A stretch of DNA of 64,000 bases from positions 682,001-746,000 of the forward strand of contig JAKGSH010000001.1 of assembly GCA_021568835.1 (NCBI GenBank), given 5' to 3'. Below, in pieces: positions 34,873-45,027 of this stretch. Every line of letters starts with the position of its first letter. Within the stretch, counting starts at the first letter, position 1. The notes below the pieces were generated by a model that was given only the letters and a program-made list of their open reading frames with translations, did not search any database and was not told the origin of the DNA. Source of the stretch: Streptomyces sp. Tue 6430. Lineage in GTDB: Bacteria > Actinomycetota > Actinomycetes > Streptomycetales > Streptomycetaceae. A program made the translations under genes and the position numbers.

Positions 34873-36699
34873 ATGCACCTCCCGCACCAGCGCGGCCCGC
34901 TGCACGACCTCCCGGACACCCCCGAGGCCTACGACGCCGTCCTCGCCGACGTCGCGGAACAGGCCCTGGCCCGGCTGACGCCCGAGGGCAGCCTCGAACA
35001 CCCCGACTGCGCCGACGACATCGGCGACACCTCCCTCGGCGTCACCTCCCTGCTGGCCCTGGCCTGGCAGCGCTCCGGCGACCCGCGCCTGCCCGAGGCC
35101 GTGCGTCGCAGCACCGCCTTCCACCTGCGCGAGCGGGTCTACCGCGAGGACAACCCCGGCTACCCCAACCTGAGGATCCGCGACTCCCGTCTGCCGTACG
35201 CCCGTTACACCCTCGCACCGGGCGCGCACCCGATCGGGGACTGGCCGAGCACCGTCTGGGCGCTGCTCCAGGCCGTCGACGTCCTCGACACGGCGGACGG
35301 CCTGATCGACGGGGAACAGCGCGCGGAACTGCTGGAGGTCGCGCACGGCTACTGGCGCTGGCTCACCGAGGCGACCTTCTTCAACCCGCAGGAAGCCGCC
35401 AACCAGGCCATCGGCTGCGTCGTCGGCGGCCTCATGCTGGCCCGGCACCTGCCCGGACCCGACGGCGAGTCGGTGCGCGCCCGGGCCATGAGCCTGTACG
35501 AGGAGGAGATCCGCGCCCGTCGCGTGCGCGACCGCGGCGCCCTGCTGCCACCCGAGCACGGCGGCGCCTACGACAACAACTACGGTCCGATCTCCCTGTC
35601 CTTCCTCGCCCAGGCCCACCGGGTCAGCGGCGAGGAGGTGTTCGCCCGCGACGGCGACGCGCTCGCCCGCTACCTCGACGCCCGGCTGACCAACGGCGGC
35701 TTCGACCACGGCGGCCCTCGCTACAGCGAGCAGCACTCCGGCTTCGAGTCGGTCCTCGGCCTGCGCTGCTTCGGCCACCGGATCGGCTCCGACCTCGGCC
35801 GCTACCGGGGCGACACCCGCTGGGGCCGGCACGCGGTGAAGGCCGACGGCGGCGTCGACGGCCACTTCGCGTGGATGCTGGTCTGGCAGATCCAGGACAC
35901 CACCCCCTGGCACCGCGGACCCGCCGAGGGCCCGGCACGCCACCAACTGCGCGCCGGCACCGTCTCGGTGGCCTTCGACGACCGGATGACCCCCGCCCTG
36001 ATCGAGGCGGGCGGCACCTACTGGCTGCCCGCCGCAGTCGCCCGGCAGCACGGCTTCGGCCCGGTCACCGACGGTTTCCTGCTGTGCCGCCCGATGGGCG
36101 AGGTCCGGGTCCGCGACGTCCGCGCCGGCGGCCTGACGGCCAAGCTGGTCACCAAGCCGGTCGTCGGCCGCGACCACGTCCTGCGGTACGTCCGCTCCCT
36201 GTACGTCACCGACGGCGCCCTGCTGTGGACGACGGTGAGCGTCGAACGCCTCGACGGCACGCCGTACCTGCTGGCCGGCCTGCCGTACGCCGAGGACGAC
36301 GGCGACCGGGTGCGGCGCACGGCACGCGGCGAGGCCGCCTCGGCGGGCCCCCTGCGCCTGACGCACCCGCGGGCCGAGGGCCCGGAACACTTCGATGCCC
36401 GGGCCGAACTCACCCAGGAACAGGCCGCGTTCGCCCTCGCCGCAGACCCGCGCGGCTACGGCAACCCGGACGAGGGCTGGCGGCACCTGGTCGCCTCGAC
36501 GGCCCTGGAGGCCGGCCCCCTCCCGGACGCCCCCGAGGACCTGCACGTCTTCGCCGTGCGGTACGGCTCGTCCGACCCGCTGACGGTGTCCGTCACCCGG
36601 GACGAGCCGGGCCTCGTCATCCGCACCGCCGCCTTCACGGCCGTCCTCGGCGGCGACGACGCCCACGGGGAACCCGAGCTGACCCTGCGCGCGACCTGA
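34873..36699 (+). CDS. Probable polysaccharide-processing enzyme, helical toroid plus beta domain; family uncertain
   Basis: Predicted 608 residues, no signal peptide, so cytosolic. Residues 1-340 are helical with repeated Trp/Tyr-rich segments (STVWALLQAVDVLDTADGLI; VAHGYWRWLTEATFFNPQEA; GGAYDNNYGPISLSFLAQAH; GGPRYSEQHSGFESVLGLRC), like the alpha/alpha toroid of lyases and unsaturated-glycan hydrolases. Residues 350-608 are beta-rich (FDDRMTPALIEAGGTYWLPA; GALLWTTVSVERLDGTPYLL), as in heparinase/PL8-type proteins. Starts seven bases after the permease stop, so it most likely processes the imported oligosaccharide. I cannot name the activity. Confidence 0.65.
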   Translation: MHLPHQRGPLHDLPDTPEAYDAVLADVAEQALARLTPEGSLEHPDCADDIGDTSLGVTSLLALAWQRSGDPRLPEAVRRSTAFHLRERVYREDNPGYPNLRIRDSRLPYARYTLAPGAHPIGDWPSTVWALLQAVDVLDTADGLIDGEQRAELLEVAHGYWRWLTEATFFNPQEAANQAIGCVVGGLMLARHLPGPDGESVRARAMSLYEEEIRARRVRDRGALLPPEHGGAYDNNYGPISLSFLAQAHRVSGEEVFARDGDALARYLDARLTNGGFDHGGPRYSEQHSGFESVLGLRCFGHRIGSDLGRYRGDTRWGRHAVKADGGVDGHFAWMLVWQIQDTTPWHRGPAEGPARHQLRAGTVSVAFDDRMTPALIEAGGTYWLPAAVARQHGFGPVTDGFLLCRPMGEVRVRDVRAGGLTAKLVTKPVVGRDHVLRYVRSLYVTDGALLWTTVSVERLDGTPYLLAGLPYAEDDGDRVRRTARGEAASAGPLRLTHPRAEGPEHFDARAELTQEQAAFALAADPRGYGNPDEGWRHLVASTALEAGPLPDAPEDLHVFAVRYGSSDPLTVSVTRDEPGLVIRTAAFTAVLGGDDAHGEPELTLRAT

Positions 36700-36711
36700 C
36701 CGCGGGTACGG

Positions 36712-37346
36712 TCAGCCGTCGAGCGTCATCCGTGGTGTGCCGCACACCGCGTAGGCCGGCAGCCGCGCGTCCTCCAGGCACCCGCGGGGGAGCGACAGCC
36801 CGAACCGCCGCTCCACGACGCCCAGACTGCGACGGTAACCGGTCCTGTAGTCCTCGTCCTCCGGCGGGAGGTACGTCTTCCCGTCGGGGGAGAGGATTCC
36901 GGCCTCGACGAGAGCGGGCAGGAGCAGATCGGGTTCGAGCCCCCAACGCCACACCTCCTCGCGCAGTCCGAAGCCGCAGAGGAAGACGCCGTCGTGGGCG
37001 TAGTCCACAGAGGCGGGGGGATGCTCCTGCATGGGCACGTACCGCACGACCTCGGCGCCGTCCCGCGATATCTCCGCGAGCAGGTCATCACCGGTCGAGT
37101 CGCCGTACTCCACGGCGAAGGACCAGTCATTGCACTCACCGACCCGCACCACCCCGTCCCCTCGCTCACCCGGCCGGTACCAGGTCACCCGAGGTGCTCC
37201 ACCTCCAGGTCAGTGAACGGCCCGGTCGCGGCGTCCGGGGCGCCACCCATGCGCACGGCCAGCTCCTCGGGGGTGATCCCCCGGGCGAACACGACGCTGG
37301 ACATCCAGTGCTCACGGTCGACCAACCACACGATTCCGTCGCTCAT
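36712..37346 (-). CDS. DUF6461-like protein, frameshifted
   Basis: About 211 residues after repair. N-part MSDGIVWLVDREHWMSSVVF then ARGITPEELAVRMGGAPDAA; C-part VRVGECNDWSFAVEYGDSTG, then RYVPMQEHPPASVDYAHDGV and FLCGFGLREEVW. This order (W/LTFARG..LGG, then GW..E..G, then F.Y..DG..V..F) is that of the actinobacterial DUF6461 family, of unknown function and often next to regulatory or toxin-like genes. The two halves are separated by one lost G near 37186 (CTCGGGTGACC). It lies 12 bases from the convergent end of the importer operon. Confidence 0.65.
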
Positions 37347-37493
37347 GGTGGGGACCCTAAGCGGAGGCACCGACAGCGGGCCCGCCGAACTCGAGGGCGT
37401 TGGGGACGAGGGCGTCGCCGGACGGGCGGGCCCAGCGGATCCCGCCCCGCGATGCCGTGGGGGAGGCAGCCTGCCACGGCAGGGCGTGGCCAC

Positions 37494-38174
37494 TCAGTCG
37501 ACGGACCCCGCTCCGGTCCGGCCCGGTCCCACGCCACCCGGCAACCCTCGCAGGACCAGATCGGCGCGGTCGCGCGTGGCGGCCACCAGGTCGGCGTTGT
37601 CCTGGTCCGGGCCCCGGACCCAGGCGACCGCCTCCTCGTGCGACTTGCCGAACTCCTCGTGGCGGGCGACCAGCCGGCGGATCCGTTCCTCCTCGTCGGT
37701 CTCGCAGAACCACACCGCGTCCAGCTCGGAGCGCACCCGCGCCCACGCGCCCGTGCCCAGCAGCAGGTAGTTACCCTCCGTCACCACGAGGCGGGCGCCC
37801 GGCGGCACCGGGACGGAGCCCGCGACCGGCTGCTCCAGGACCCGTTCGAAGCCGGGCGCGTACACGACGTCCTCGCCGTCCGCCTCCTCCCGCAACCGGC
37901 GCAGCAGGGCCGCGTACCCGGCCGCGTCGAACGTGTCGGGTGCCCCCTTGCGGTCGCGGCGTCCCAGCCGCTCCAGTTCGGCGTCGGCCAGGTGGAAGCC
38001 GTCCATCGGCACGTGCGCCACCCAGGGCTCCCCGGTGCCGTTCAGCTCCCGCACCAGGCGCTCCGCAAGCGTCGTCTTGCCCGAGCCGGGAGCGCCGGCG
38101 ATGCCGAGGATCGCGCGCCGCCCCGGCCGGGTGAGCGCACGCGCGCGGGGCAGCAGGTCGTCATGGGTGAGCAC
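37494..38174 (-). CDS. Nucleoside/nucleotide kinase family protein (uridine kinase-like P-loop)
   Basis: Predicted 226 residues. Walker A GIAGAPGSGKTTLAERL (about 25-40), then HVPMDGFHLADAELERLGRR, the substrate lid of the uridine kinase/phosphoribulokinase-like group, DTFDAAGYAALLRRL, VVTEGNYLLLGTGAW, and RVARHEEFGKSHEEAVAWV with NADLV. Actinobacterial members are often annotated as nucleoside/nucleotide kinase or fructokinase-like. Substrate not evident. GTG 38174 has no clear ribosome site. Confidence 0.8.
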   Translation of the reverse strand: MLTHDDLLPRARALTRPGRRAILGIAGAPGSGKTTLAERLVRELNGTGEPWVAHVPMDGFHLADAELERLGRRDRKGAPDTFDAAGYAALLRRLREEADGEDVVYAPGFERVLEQPVAGSVPVPPGARLVVTEGNYLLLGTGAWARVRSELDAVWFCETDEEERIRRLVARHEEFGKSHEEAVAWVRGPDQDNADLVAATRDRADLVLRGLPGGVGPGRTGAGSVD

Positions 38175-38266
38175 ACAGCAGAGTGTCGCAGCCCGGAAGG
38201 GGACCCGGAGGGGCCGGAGAGGCCGGAGGGGCCGGGAGGCCTTGCAGGAAAGGAGCGGAACGGAAC

Positions 38267-38662
38267 ATGTCGGAGGACGAGAGGCGGATCCGCGCGCTGA
38301 TCACGCGCTGGGCCGACGCGGTCCACCACGGAGACCTGGAGGGCGTGCTCGCCGACCACGCCGAGGACCTCCGGCTGTACCACGTGACCCCGCCCGACGA
38401 CGGCATCCGCGGACTCGCCGCCTACCGGGCGCTGTGGCCGCCGTTCTTCGCCTGGCAGGCCGACGGCGCGCTGTTCGAGATCGACGTCCTCGACGTCGCC
38501 GCCGGCCCGGAGGTCGCCTTCGCGCACGCCCTGCTGCGCTGCGGCACCCCCGCGGAACTGGCCGAACGGCCCACCCTGCGGCTGCGGCTGACGTTCGGTC
38601 TGCGCAAGCGGCGAGGCCGCTGGGTGATCGCCCACGAGCACCACTCGTTCCCGCACGACTGA
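38267..38662 (+). CDS. SnoaL-like / NTF2-fold protein
   Basis: Predicted 131 residues: RIRALITRWADAVHHGDLEG, LADHAEDLRLYHVTPPDDGI, GLAAYRALWPPFFAWQADGA and late strands RLRLTFGLRKRRGRWVIAHEHHS. This is the DUF4440/SnoaL_3 pattern. Small-molecule binding or isomerase-like function is possible, none shown. ATG 38267 follows AAGGAG. Upstream at 38204-38240 lies an imperfect GGCCGGAGG tandem repeat. Confidence 0.8.
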   Translation: MSEDERRIRALITRWADAVHHGDLEGVLADHAEDLRLYHVTPPDDGIRGLAAYRALWPPFFAWQADGALFEIDVLDVAAGPEVAFAHALLRCGTPAELAERPTLRLRLTFGLRKRRGRWVIAHEHHSFPHD

Positions 38663-38764
38663 CCGCACGACCGACCGCACGCGTGACCGTACGACCGGCC
38701 GCACGTGGCACCATGTGGCGCGCGCCACCCGGTGGGGAACCCGCGGAGGGGGAACGGGAGCTGT

Positions 38765-39523
38765 ATGACGACGACGCTCGGTCTTCCGGACACGATCCAG
38801 GCCTGCCTCTTCGACCTCGACGGGGTCGTCACACGGACGGCCGTCGTGCACGCGGCGGCCTGGAAGGAGATGTTCGACGGGTTCCTCCGCGACCGCGACG
38901 GCGCCGGCCACCGGCCCTTCGACTCCCACGACTACGACGAGTTCGTCGACGGCCGCCCGCGCGCGGACGGCGTCCGCACCTTCCTCGCCTCCCGCGGCAT
39001 CCGGCTGCCCGAGGGCTCCCCGGACGACCCGCCGGACGCGACGACGGTGCACGGGCTCGGCAACCGCAAGAACGAGCTGCTCCTGGCGAAGATCCGCACC
39101 GACGGCGTCGAGGCCTACGAGAGCACTCTCGACTACCTGCGGGCGGCCCGCGCGCGGGGCCTGCGCACGGCGGTCGTCTCCTCCAGCGCCAACACCCGTG
39201 ACGTACTGCGCTCGATCGGCGCCGAGGACCTCTTCGAGGTGCGCGTCGACGGCGTGGTCGCCGCCGAACGGGGCCTGCCGGGCAAGCCGCACCCCGACAC
39301 CTTCCTCGCCGCCGCCCGCGAACTCGGCGTCGCACCCGACCGGGCCGCCGTCTTCGAGGACGCGCTGGCCGGCATGGACGCGGGCCGCGCCGGGCACTTC
39401 GGGTACGTGGTGGGCGTTGACCGGGTGGGACAGCGCGACGCCCTGTACGCCCACGGCGCGGACGTCGTCGTGAAGGACCTGGCCGACCTGGCCGCACCGG
39501 GGGAACTGGGGGAACACGAGTGA
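38765..39523 (+). CDS. HAD hydrolase, beta-phosphoglucomutase family
   Basis: Predicted 252 residues. HAD motif I FDLDGVVTRTAVVHAAAWKE (nucleophile Asp and acid Asp), motif II VVSSSANTRDVL, motif III Lys in LPGKPHPDTFL, motif IV AVFEDALAGMDAGRAG. The cap contains VDGRPRADGVRTFL and GLGNRKNELL, as in bacterial beta-phosphoglucomutases. It would turn beta-glucose 1-phosphate into glucose 6-phosphate. Its stop overlaps the GTG of the GH65 phosphorylase (GTGA), the standard partner that makes beta-glucose 1-phosphate. Confidence 0.85.
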   Translation: MTTTLGLPDTIQACLFDLDGVVTRTAVVHAAAWKEMFDGFLRDRDGAGHRPFDSHDYDEFVDGRPRADGVRTFLASRGIRLPEGSPDDPPDATTVHGLGNRKNELLLAKIRTDGVEAYESTLDYLRAARARGLRTAVVSSSANTRDVLRSIGAEDLFEVRVDGVVAAERGLPGKPHPDTFLAAARELGVAPDRAAVFEDALAGMDAGRAGHFGYVVGVDRVGQRDALYAHGADVVVKDLADLAAPGELGEHE

Positions 39524-41864
39524 TCGCCGACCGGCCCTACGCCGTCGAGCCCTGGCGGGTGCGCGAGACGCACCTCGACCTCGACGCCCTCGCCCGGAGC
39601 GAGTCGGTGTTCGCCCTGTCCAACGGGCACGTCGGCTGGCGCGGCAACCTCGACGAGGGCGAACCCCACGGCCTGCCCGGCACCTACCTCAACGGCGTGC
39701 ACGAACTGCACCCCCTGCCCTACGCCGAGGCGGGGTACGGCTATCCGGAGTCCGGCCAGACCGTCATCAACGTCACCAACGGCAAGATCCTGCGGCTGCT
39801 GGTCGACGACGAGCCGTTCGACCTGCGCTACGGCCGGCTCGTCTCCCACGAACGCGTCCTCGACCTGCGCCGGGGCGTCCTGGAGCGCACCTGCGAATGG
39901 ACCTCGCCGGCCGGCTCGACGATCCGGGTGCGCTCCACCCGGCTGGTCTCCCTCAGCCAGCGCGCCGTCGCCGCCGTCGCCTACGAGGTGGAGGCCGTCG
40001 ACAGCCGCTGCCGCGTCGTCATACAGTCCGAACTCGTCGCCAACGAGAGCCTGCCCGAGCCTGCCGCCGACCCGCGGGCCGCGCGGGCGCTGAAGTCGCC
40101 GCTGGAACCGGAGGAGGACGTGGCCGTCGGCCGCCGCCTGCGGCTGGTGCACCGCACCCGGCGCAGCGGACTGCGGGTGGCCGTCGCCGCCGACCACACC
40201 ATCACCGGCCCCGGGCACACCACCACCAGCAGCGAGAGCAACGTGGACGTCTCCCGCCTCACCGTCACCTCCGTACTGGAGCCCGGCGAGACGCTCCGGG
40301 TGGAGAAACTGGTCGCGCACGGCTGGTCCGGCGCCCGCTCCCGGCCCGCGATGAGCGACCAGGTGGAGGCGGCGCTCGCGGCGGCCGGACACAGCGGCTG
40401 GCAGGGACTCCTCGACGAACAGCGGGACTACCTCGACGACTTCTGGCCCGCGCGGACGTGGAGGTCGACGGCGACGAGGAGATCCAGCAGGCCGTCCGCT
40501 TCGCCCTCTTCCACGTCCTGCAGGCCGGCGCCCGCGCCGAGCGGCGCGCCATCCCCGCCAAGGGACTCACCGGCTCCGGCTACGACGGCCACGCCTTCTG
40601 GGACACCGAGACCTTCGTCCTGCCCGTCCTCACCTACACCGCGCCCGACGCCGTCGCCGAGGCCCTGCGCTGGCGGCAGTCCACCCTGGACGCCGCCCGC
40701 GAGCGGGCCGCCCAGCTCGGACTGGGCGGCGCCGCGTTCCCCTGGCGCACCATCGAGGGCTCCGAGGGGTCGGCGTACTGGCCGGCCGGCACCGCCGCCT
40801 TCCACGTCAACGCCGACATCGCCGACGCCGTCGTCCGGTACGTCGCGGCCACCGGGGACACCGCGTTCGAGCGGGACACCGGCGTCGAACTGCTGGTGGA
40901 GACCGCCCGCCTGTGGCGCTCCCTCGGCCACCACGACGCGCACGGCGTCTTCCACATCGACGGCGTCACCGGCCCCGACGAGTACAGCGCGGTCGCCGAC
41001 GACAACACGTACACCAACCTCATGGCGCGGGCGAACCTCCTGGCCGCCGCCGACGCCGTCGTACGCCACCCGCAGGAGGCGGCCCGGCTCGACGTCGACG
41101 AGGAGGAGTCCGCGGCCTGGCGGGACGCCGCGGCGGCCGTGCACATCCCCTACAACAAGGAACTCGGAGTCCACGAACAGCACGCCGGTTTCACCCGCTA
41201 CCAGCACTGGGACTTCGACGGCACGCGCCCCGACCAGTACCCCCTGCTGCTGCACTTCCCCTACTTCGACCTCTACCGCAAACAGGTCGTCAAGCAGGCC
41301 GACCTGGTGCTGGCGATGTACACCTGCGGCGAGTTCTTCGACGAGGAGCAGATCGCCCGCAACTTCGCCTACTACGAGCCGCTCACCGTCCGCGACTCCT
41401 CCCTCTCGGCCTGCTGCCAGGCCGTCGTCGCCGCCCAGGCGGGCCACCTGGACCTGGCCTACGCCTACACGGCCGAGGCCGCCCTCATGGACCTGGCCGA
41501 CCTGGAGCACAACACGAGCGACGGACTGCACATCGCCTCGCTGGCCGGCACCTGGATGGCGCTGGTCGCCGGGTTCGGCGGGCTGCGCCGGGACGGCGAC
41601 CGGACCCTGTACTTCTCGCCCCGGCTGCCGGAGGCGTTCAGCCGCCTGGCCTTCTCCCTGCAGTTCCTCGGCCGCCGCCTGCACGTGGAGATAGGCCCCG
41701 AGAAGGCCACGTACACCCTGCTGTCCGGGCCGCCGCTGACGATCGCCCACCACGGCACGCGGGTCCACCTCAACGGCGACGGACCCGCGGTGCGGCCCGT
41801 CCCGCCCGCCCCCGAGCGCCCGGCCCCCGAACAGCCGCGGCACCGCCGCCCGCACCTCCGCTAG
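39520..41864 (+). CDS. Glycoside hydrolase family 65 (trehalose/maltose/kojibiose phosphorylase-like), frameshifted
   Basis: About 781 residues after repair. N-terminal beta-sandwich (ALARSESVFALSNGHVGWRG; GTYLNGVHELHPLPYAEAGY), then alpha/alpha barrel with WDTETFVLPVL, FPWRTIEGSEGSAYWPAGTA, the catalytic acid near residue 488 in GVTGPDEYSAVADDNTYTN, and phosphate-site KQADLVLAMY. The enzyme would phosphorolyse an alpha-glucoside disaccharide to beta-glucose 1-phosphate. Which disaccharide is unclear. One G is missing near 40448 (TTCTGGCCCGCG). Translationally coupled to the beta-phosphoglucomutase gene. Confidence 0.85.
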
Positions 41865-42153
41865 GGCCTGCCGTCACCTTCCGTCGTCCGCCCGGAGGAC
41901 GGGCCCCGCGGCGTCAGGCGCGTGCTCCGGGGGTCCCGCCGGTCGAAGGCCGGGGGGGTGCCGGGCCCCGATCCTCGTACGGGACGTACTCGGGCCGGGG
42001 CCCGCTCTTCCGGCGGCGGCGGGGCGTGACGACCGGGACCGGCCCGACGGATCCGCGCGCGACTGGCCGTACATCACCCCGCGTGCCCGACCCCGGCGCG
42101 TTAGTTTGGCCATGTTTTCCCGGTCACGGGCAGGCGACGGGCAAGGGGTGGAC

Positions 42154-43646
42154 ATGGCCGACGGCAGGAACGCCGCACTCGCCGGCGCGCGCCGGGGCGC
42201 ACCGGCGACCGTGCCCGGCGCGGGCCGGCGGGCGCAGGGCTCCTGGCCGCTCGCGGCCGTCGCCGTCGCCTTCACCGTCGCCCAACTGGTCCTCGTCGGG
42301 CCGGGACTGGGCCTCGGCTGGGACGAGACGGTGTACGTCAGCCAGATCTCCGCCCAGGCCCCGCCCGCCTTCTTCAGCGCGCCGCGCGCCCGCGGCGTCT
42401 CCCTGCTGGTCGCCCCGGTGACGTCCTGGTCCACCTCGACCGCACTGCTGCGCGTCTACCTCGCCGTGCTGTCCGGGCTCGGCCTCCACCTCGCCCTGCG
42501 GGTCTGGCTCCCCTTCTTCCCGGCCCGCGTCCTGGCCGCCGCGGGCGCCCTGTTCGCGTCCCTGTGGGTGACGCTGTTCTACGGCCCGGCGGCCATGCCC
42601 AACCACTGGGTCGCGATCGGCGCCCTCGCCTGCGTCGGCTGCTTCCTGCGGGCCCGCGCCGACCGCACCGACCGGGCGGCCCTGTGGGGCGTCGCGGCGG
42701 GCGCCGCCCTCATGGCCTGGATGCGTCCCACCGACGCCGTCTGGACCACCCTCCCGCTGCTCGTCCTGCTGGTCCCGGCCCGGAGCGGCCGCCTGGCCCT
42801 CGCCCTGCCGGCGGGCCTCGCCACCGGCGGCGGCCAGTGGATCGCCGAGGCGTACCTCGGCCACGGCGGTCTCGGGCAACGGCTGTCCGACGCCTCCCGC
42901 ATCCAGGGCGGCCTCGGCCGGCACCTCGCCGTCGACGACCAGCTGCGCAGCCTCGTCGGCCGGACCCTGTGCCGCCCCTGCACCGGCTCCATGCCCGACC
43001 CGGTGGTCGTCGCCTGGTGGTGCCTGCTGCCCCTGGCGGCCGCCGCCGGTCTCGCCGTCGCGGTCAGGGCCCGCCGCACCACTCCGACGCTGCTGCCGCT
43101 GGCCTGCGCCGCGACCGCCGCCGTGCCGTACCTCTTCATGATCGGTTACGCCGCGCCGCGCTTCCTGCTGCCCGCGTACGCGCTGCTCGCCCTCCCGGTC
43201 GCCGACGCGCTGTCCCACCTGGTCACCGCGCCGGGCGGCCGGGTGCGCCCGGTCGCCACCGGGCTCCTCGCGCTCGGCCTCGCCGGACATCTGGCGGTGC
43301 AGTACGTCGTCCTGGACCGGGTCGTGGACCGGACCGCCGCCGACCGCCGCGACTGGAGCCGCACCGCCGTCGACCTGCACCGGTCCGGCGTACGCGCGCC
43401 CTGCCTGGTCACCGGCACGGAGGCCGTCCCGGTCGCCTACTACGCCGGCTGCTCCTCGGCCAACCCGCGCGGCCACAACGCCAACACCACCGAGGCGGGC
43501 ATCGTGCGCACCGCCGGCCGGATCCCCACCGCCGCCTCTCCCCGCCCGGTGGACGGCCGCCGCCGTACGCCCGGGGCTGGCGGACCCGTCCGTCCGCCGG
43601 ACTCGACCTGCACCTCGCGCCGCCGCCCGGCACCGGCGTGCGATGA
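42154..43646 (+). CDS. Polytopic membrane protein, glycosyltransferase 39/ArnT-like, frameshifted near its end
   Basis: About 497 residues after repair, with about ten membrane segments. The first loop has GLGWDETVYVSQISAQAPPA: an Asp/Glu pair in the first extracytoplasmic loop is typical of GT-C transferases such as ArnT and protein mannosyltransferases that use lipid-linked sugars. AMPNHWVAIGALACVG, PRFLLPAYALLALPVADALS follow. The end changes frame near 43540; restoring one base gives PGGRPPPYARGWRTRPSAGL and a stop at 43644-43646. ATG 42154 has AAGGGG five bases upstream. Acceptor unknown. Confidence 0.7.
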
Positions 43647-43699
43647 CCTCCGAGCGGGCCGCGGCCGGACCGGCCGCTCACACCTGCCGTGCCGGCGCC

Positions 43700-43820
43700 G
43701 CCGTGCGGCCGGCCCACCGGCACCGGCCCACCGGCACGGGCTCGTGCCGCGCATCGGCCCACCCGTACCGGCCCGTGCCCGCACTGACTCGTGCCGCGCA
43801 CCGGCCCGTGCGGTCCGCCG
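43700..43820. repeat. Degenerate GC-rich repeats upstream of DUF5709 gene
   Basis: Variants of CCGGCCCACCGGCACGG and CTCGTGCCGCGC recur several times in the roughly 300-base gap 43647-43942, which otherwise contains no gene that I can support. Confidence 0.5.
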
Positions 43821-43942
43821 GTGCGGAGCGGCGGGGGAGCGGCCCCGCGGCGCGGGCAAGGAGGCAGGTGGCACGGTTGGGGCGCGTGCGACGGGATACG
43901 CGGACGGGGACAGAGCAGCCGCGACAGCCCCGGGAGGCATCC

Positions 43943-44416
43943 ATGGGCACGGAGCCCGAGACGACCGCCGACGACGCCTACCAGCCCACCGGCACCAACG
44001 AGGAGCAGGAGGACGCGGCGCCGCTCGACCTCCAGGACGCGCTCGACGAACGCACCTACGACGACATGCTGGACGAGGGCTACTCCCCGCCGGAGAAGCC
44101 GCTGGGCGTCACCAAGTACGGCACCACCGCGGCCGAGCAGCACGAGGGGGAGAGCCTCGACCAGCGCCTGGCGCAGGAGGTCCCGGACGTGTCCGAGCCC
44201 GCCGGGGACGGCGTCGGCGACCTGCCGCGGGGCGAGGGCGAACCGGTCGACCCGGAGGCGGGCGAGGCCCGGGCCGGCCGTCTGGTCGCGCCCGACGAGG
44301 GCGCGCATCCGGACGCCACCAAGGAGGAGATCGCCGAGGACGTGGGCATCGACGGCGGCGCCGCCGGCGCGGAGGAAGCCGCCGTGCACATCGTGGACGA
44401 CCACGACCTTCCCTAG
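43943..44416 (+). CDS. DUF5709 family protein
   Basis: Predicted 157 residues, very acidic and soluble. Hallmark ERTYDDMLDEGYSPPEKPLG followed by VTKYGTTAAEQHEGESLDQR is the DUF5709 signature of actinobacteria; the end is EEIAEDVGIDGGAAGAEEAA. Function unknown, probably disordered. ATG 43943 follows GGGAGG. A very long hairpin follows at 44478. Confidence 0.85.
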   Translation: MGTEPETTADDAYQPTGTNEEQEDAAPLDLQDALDERTYDDMLDEGYSPPEKPLGVTKYGTTAAEQHEGESLDQRLAQEVPDVSEPAGDGVGDLPRGEGEPVDPEAGEARAGRLVAPDEGAHPDATKEEIAEDVGIDGGAAGAEEAAVHIVDDHDLP

Positions 44417-44477
44417 GACCTCTCGGCCCCACCACGACCGCCCCCGCCGCTCGGCACGGCGGGCCGAAGCCGGGAAC

Positions 44478-44532
44478 GCGCACGCCGGGGACGCGCACGC
44501 CGGAGACGGGCGTGCGCGTCCCCGGCGTGCGC
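44478..44532. terminator. Perfect 24-bp-stem hairpin between convergent genes
   Basis: Arm 44478-44501 pairs perfectly with 44509-44532 around the 7-base loop GGAGACG. Each arm is itself a near-tandem of GCGCACGCCGG. It separates DUF5709 (stop 44416) from the minus-strand small gene (stop 44637). Serves as a bidirectional terminator; the stem is unusually long and exact. Confidence 0.8.
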
Positions 44533-44636
44533 AGGAGCAGGTGCCCGCGGGGTCGGGCAGGCCGCGGGGCCCGTCCGAAAGGGGTGAACCGGCCGCGTCC
44601 GGCGGCGGGCGGCAACCGGTTCACCGCGGGGTCGGG

Positions 44637-44843
44637 TCAGGGAAGCATCTTCTCGATGCAGTCCGGCCCCTCCGCCTCCAGCTTGCGCCGGGCCCACTCG
44701 AGATTGCGCGGGGTGAGGTCCCGGCCGGTGGCCAGGACCACGTCCTCGGGCGACACCTCGGTGCCGGTGCGCGTGTGGAGCAGGTTGTCCGGGGTGGCGC
44801 GCTCGGAGGGCGGCCGGGAGGGATCGGGCTCGGTGGTCGGCAT
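44637..44843 (-). CDS. Small hypothetical protein
   Basis: Predicted 68 residues, with SPEDVVLATGRDLTPRNLEW and ARRKLEAEGPDCIEKMLP. Soluble, acidic, no signal. ATG 44843 is chosen because GAGGAG is eight bases upstream; GTG 44849 would be too close. Looks like a conserved streptomycete small protein; function not recognised. Confidence 0.65.
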   Translation of the reverse strand: MPTTEPDPSRPPSERATPDNLLHTRTGTEVSPEDVVLATGRDLTPRNLEWARRKLEAEGPDCIEKMLP

Positions 44844-45027
44844 GGTCACGGCTCCTCGGTCCGGAGGGCTGCTGCGGCCCCGGTGCGGTCATGGGGTCCA
44901 CTAACACCATTCATCGCGGGAGCGAAGTGTGCATCCCGGGGGCCCGGATGCCCGTCCCGGCCGGCCGGTGTCCAACGGATCGCATCGGGAGCAGGGCGAA
45001 CCACTTCCGGCAGCGAAGGCGCGGCCC

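Noticed and set aside
32854..36666. 1270-residue open frame on the minus strand over the importer operon
   Set aside because: Composition (Val/Gly/Glu/Arg repeats) is that of an antisense shadow of the real permease and enzyme genes.
37347..37493. Short frame upstream of the DUF6461 start
   Set aside because: Arg/Pro/Ala-rich with no ribosome site; the DUF6461 pattern begins cleanly at ATG 37346.
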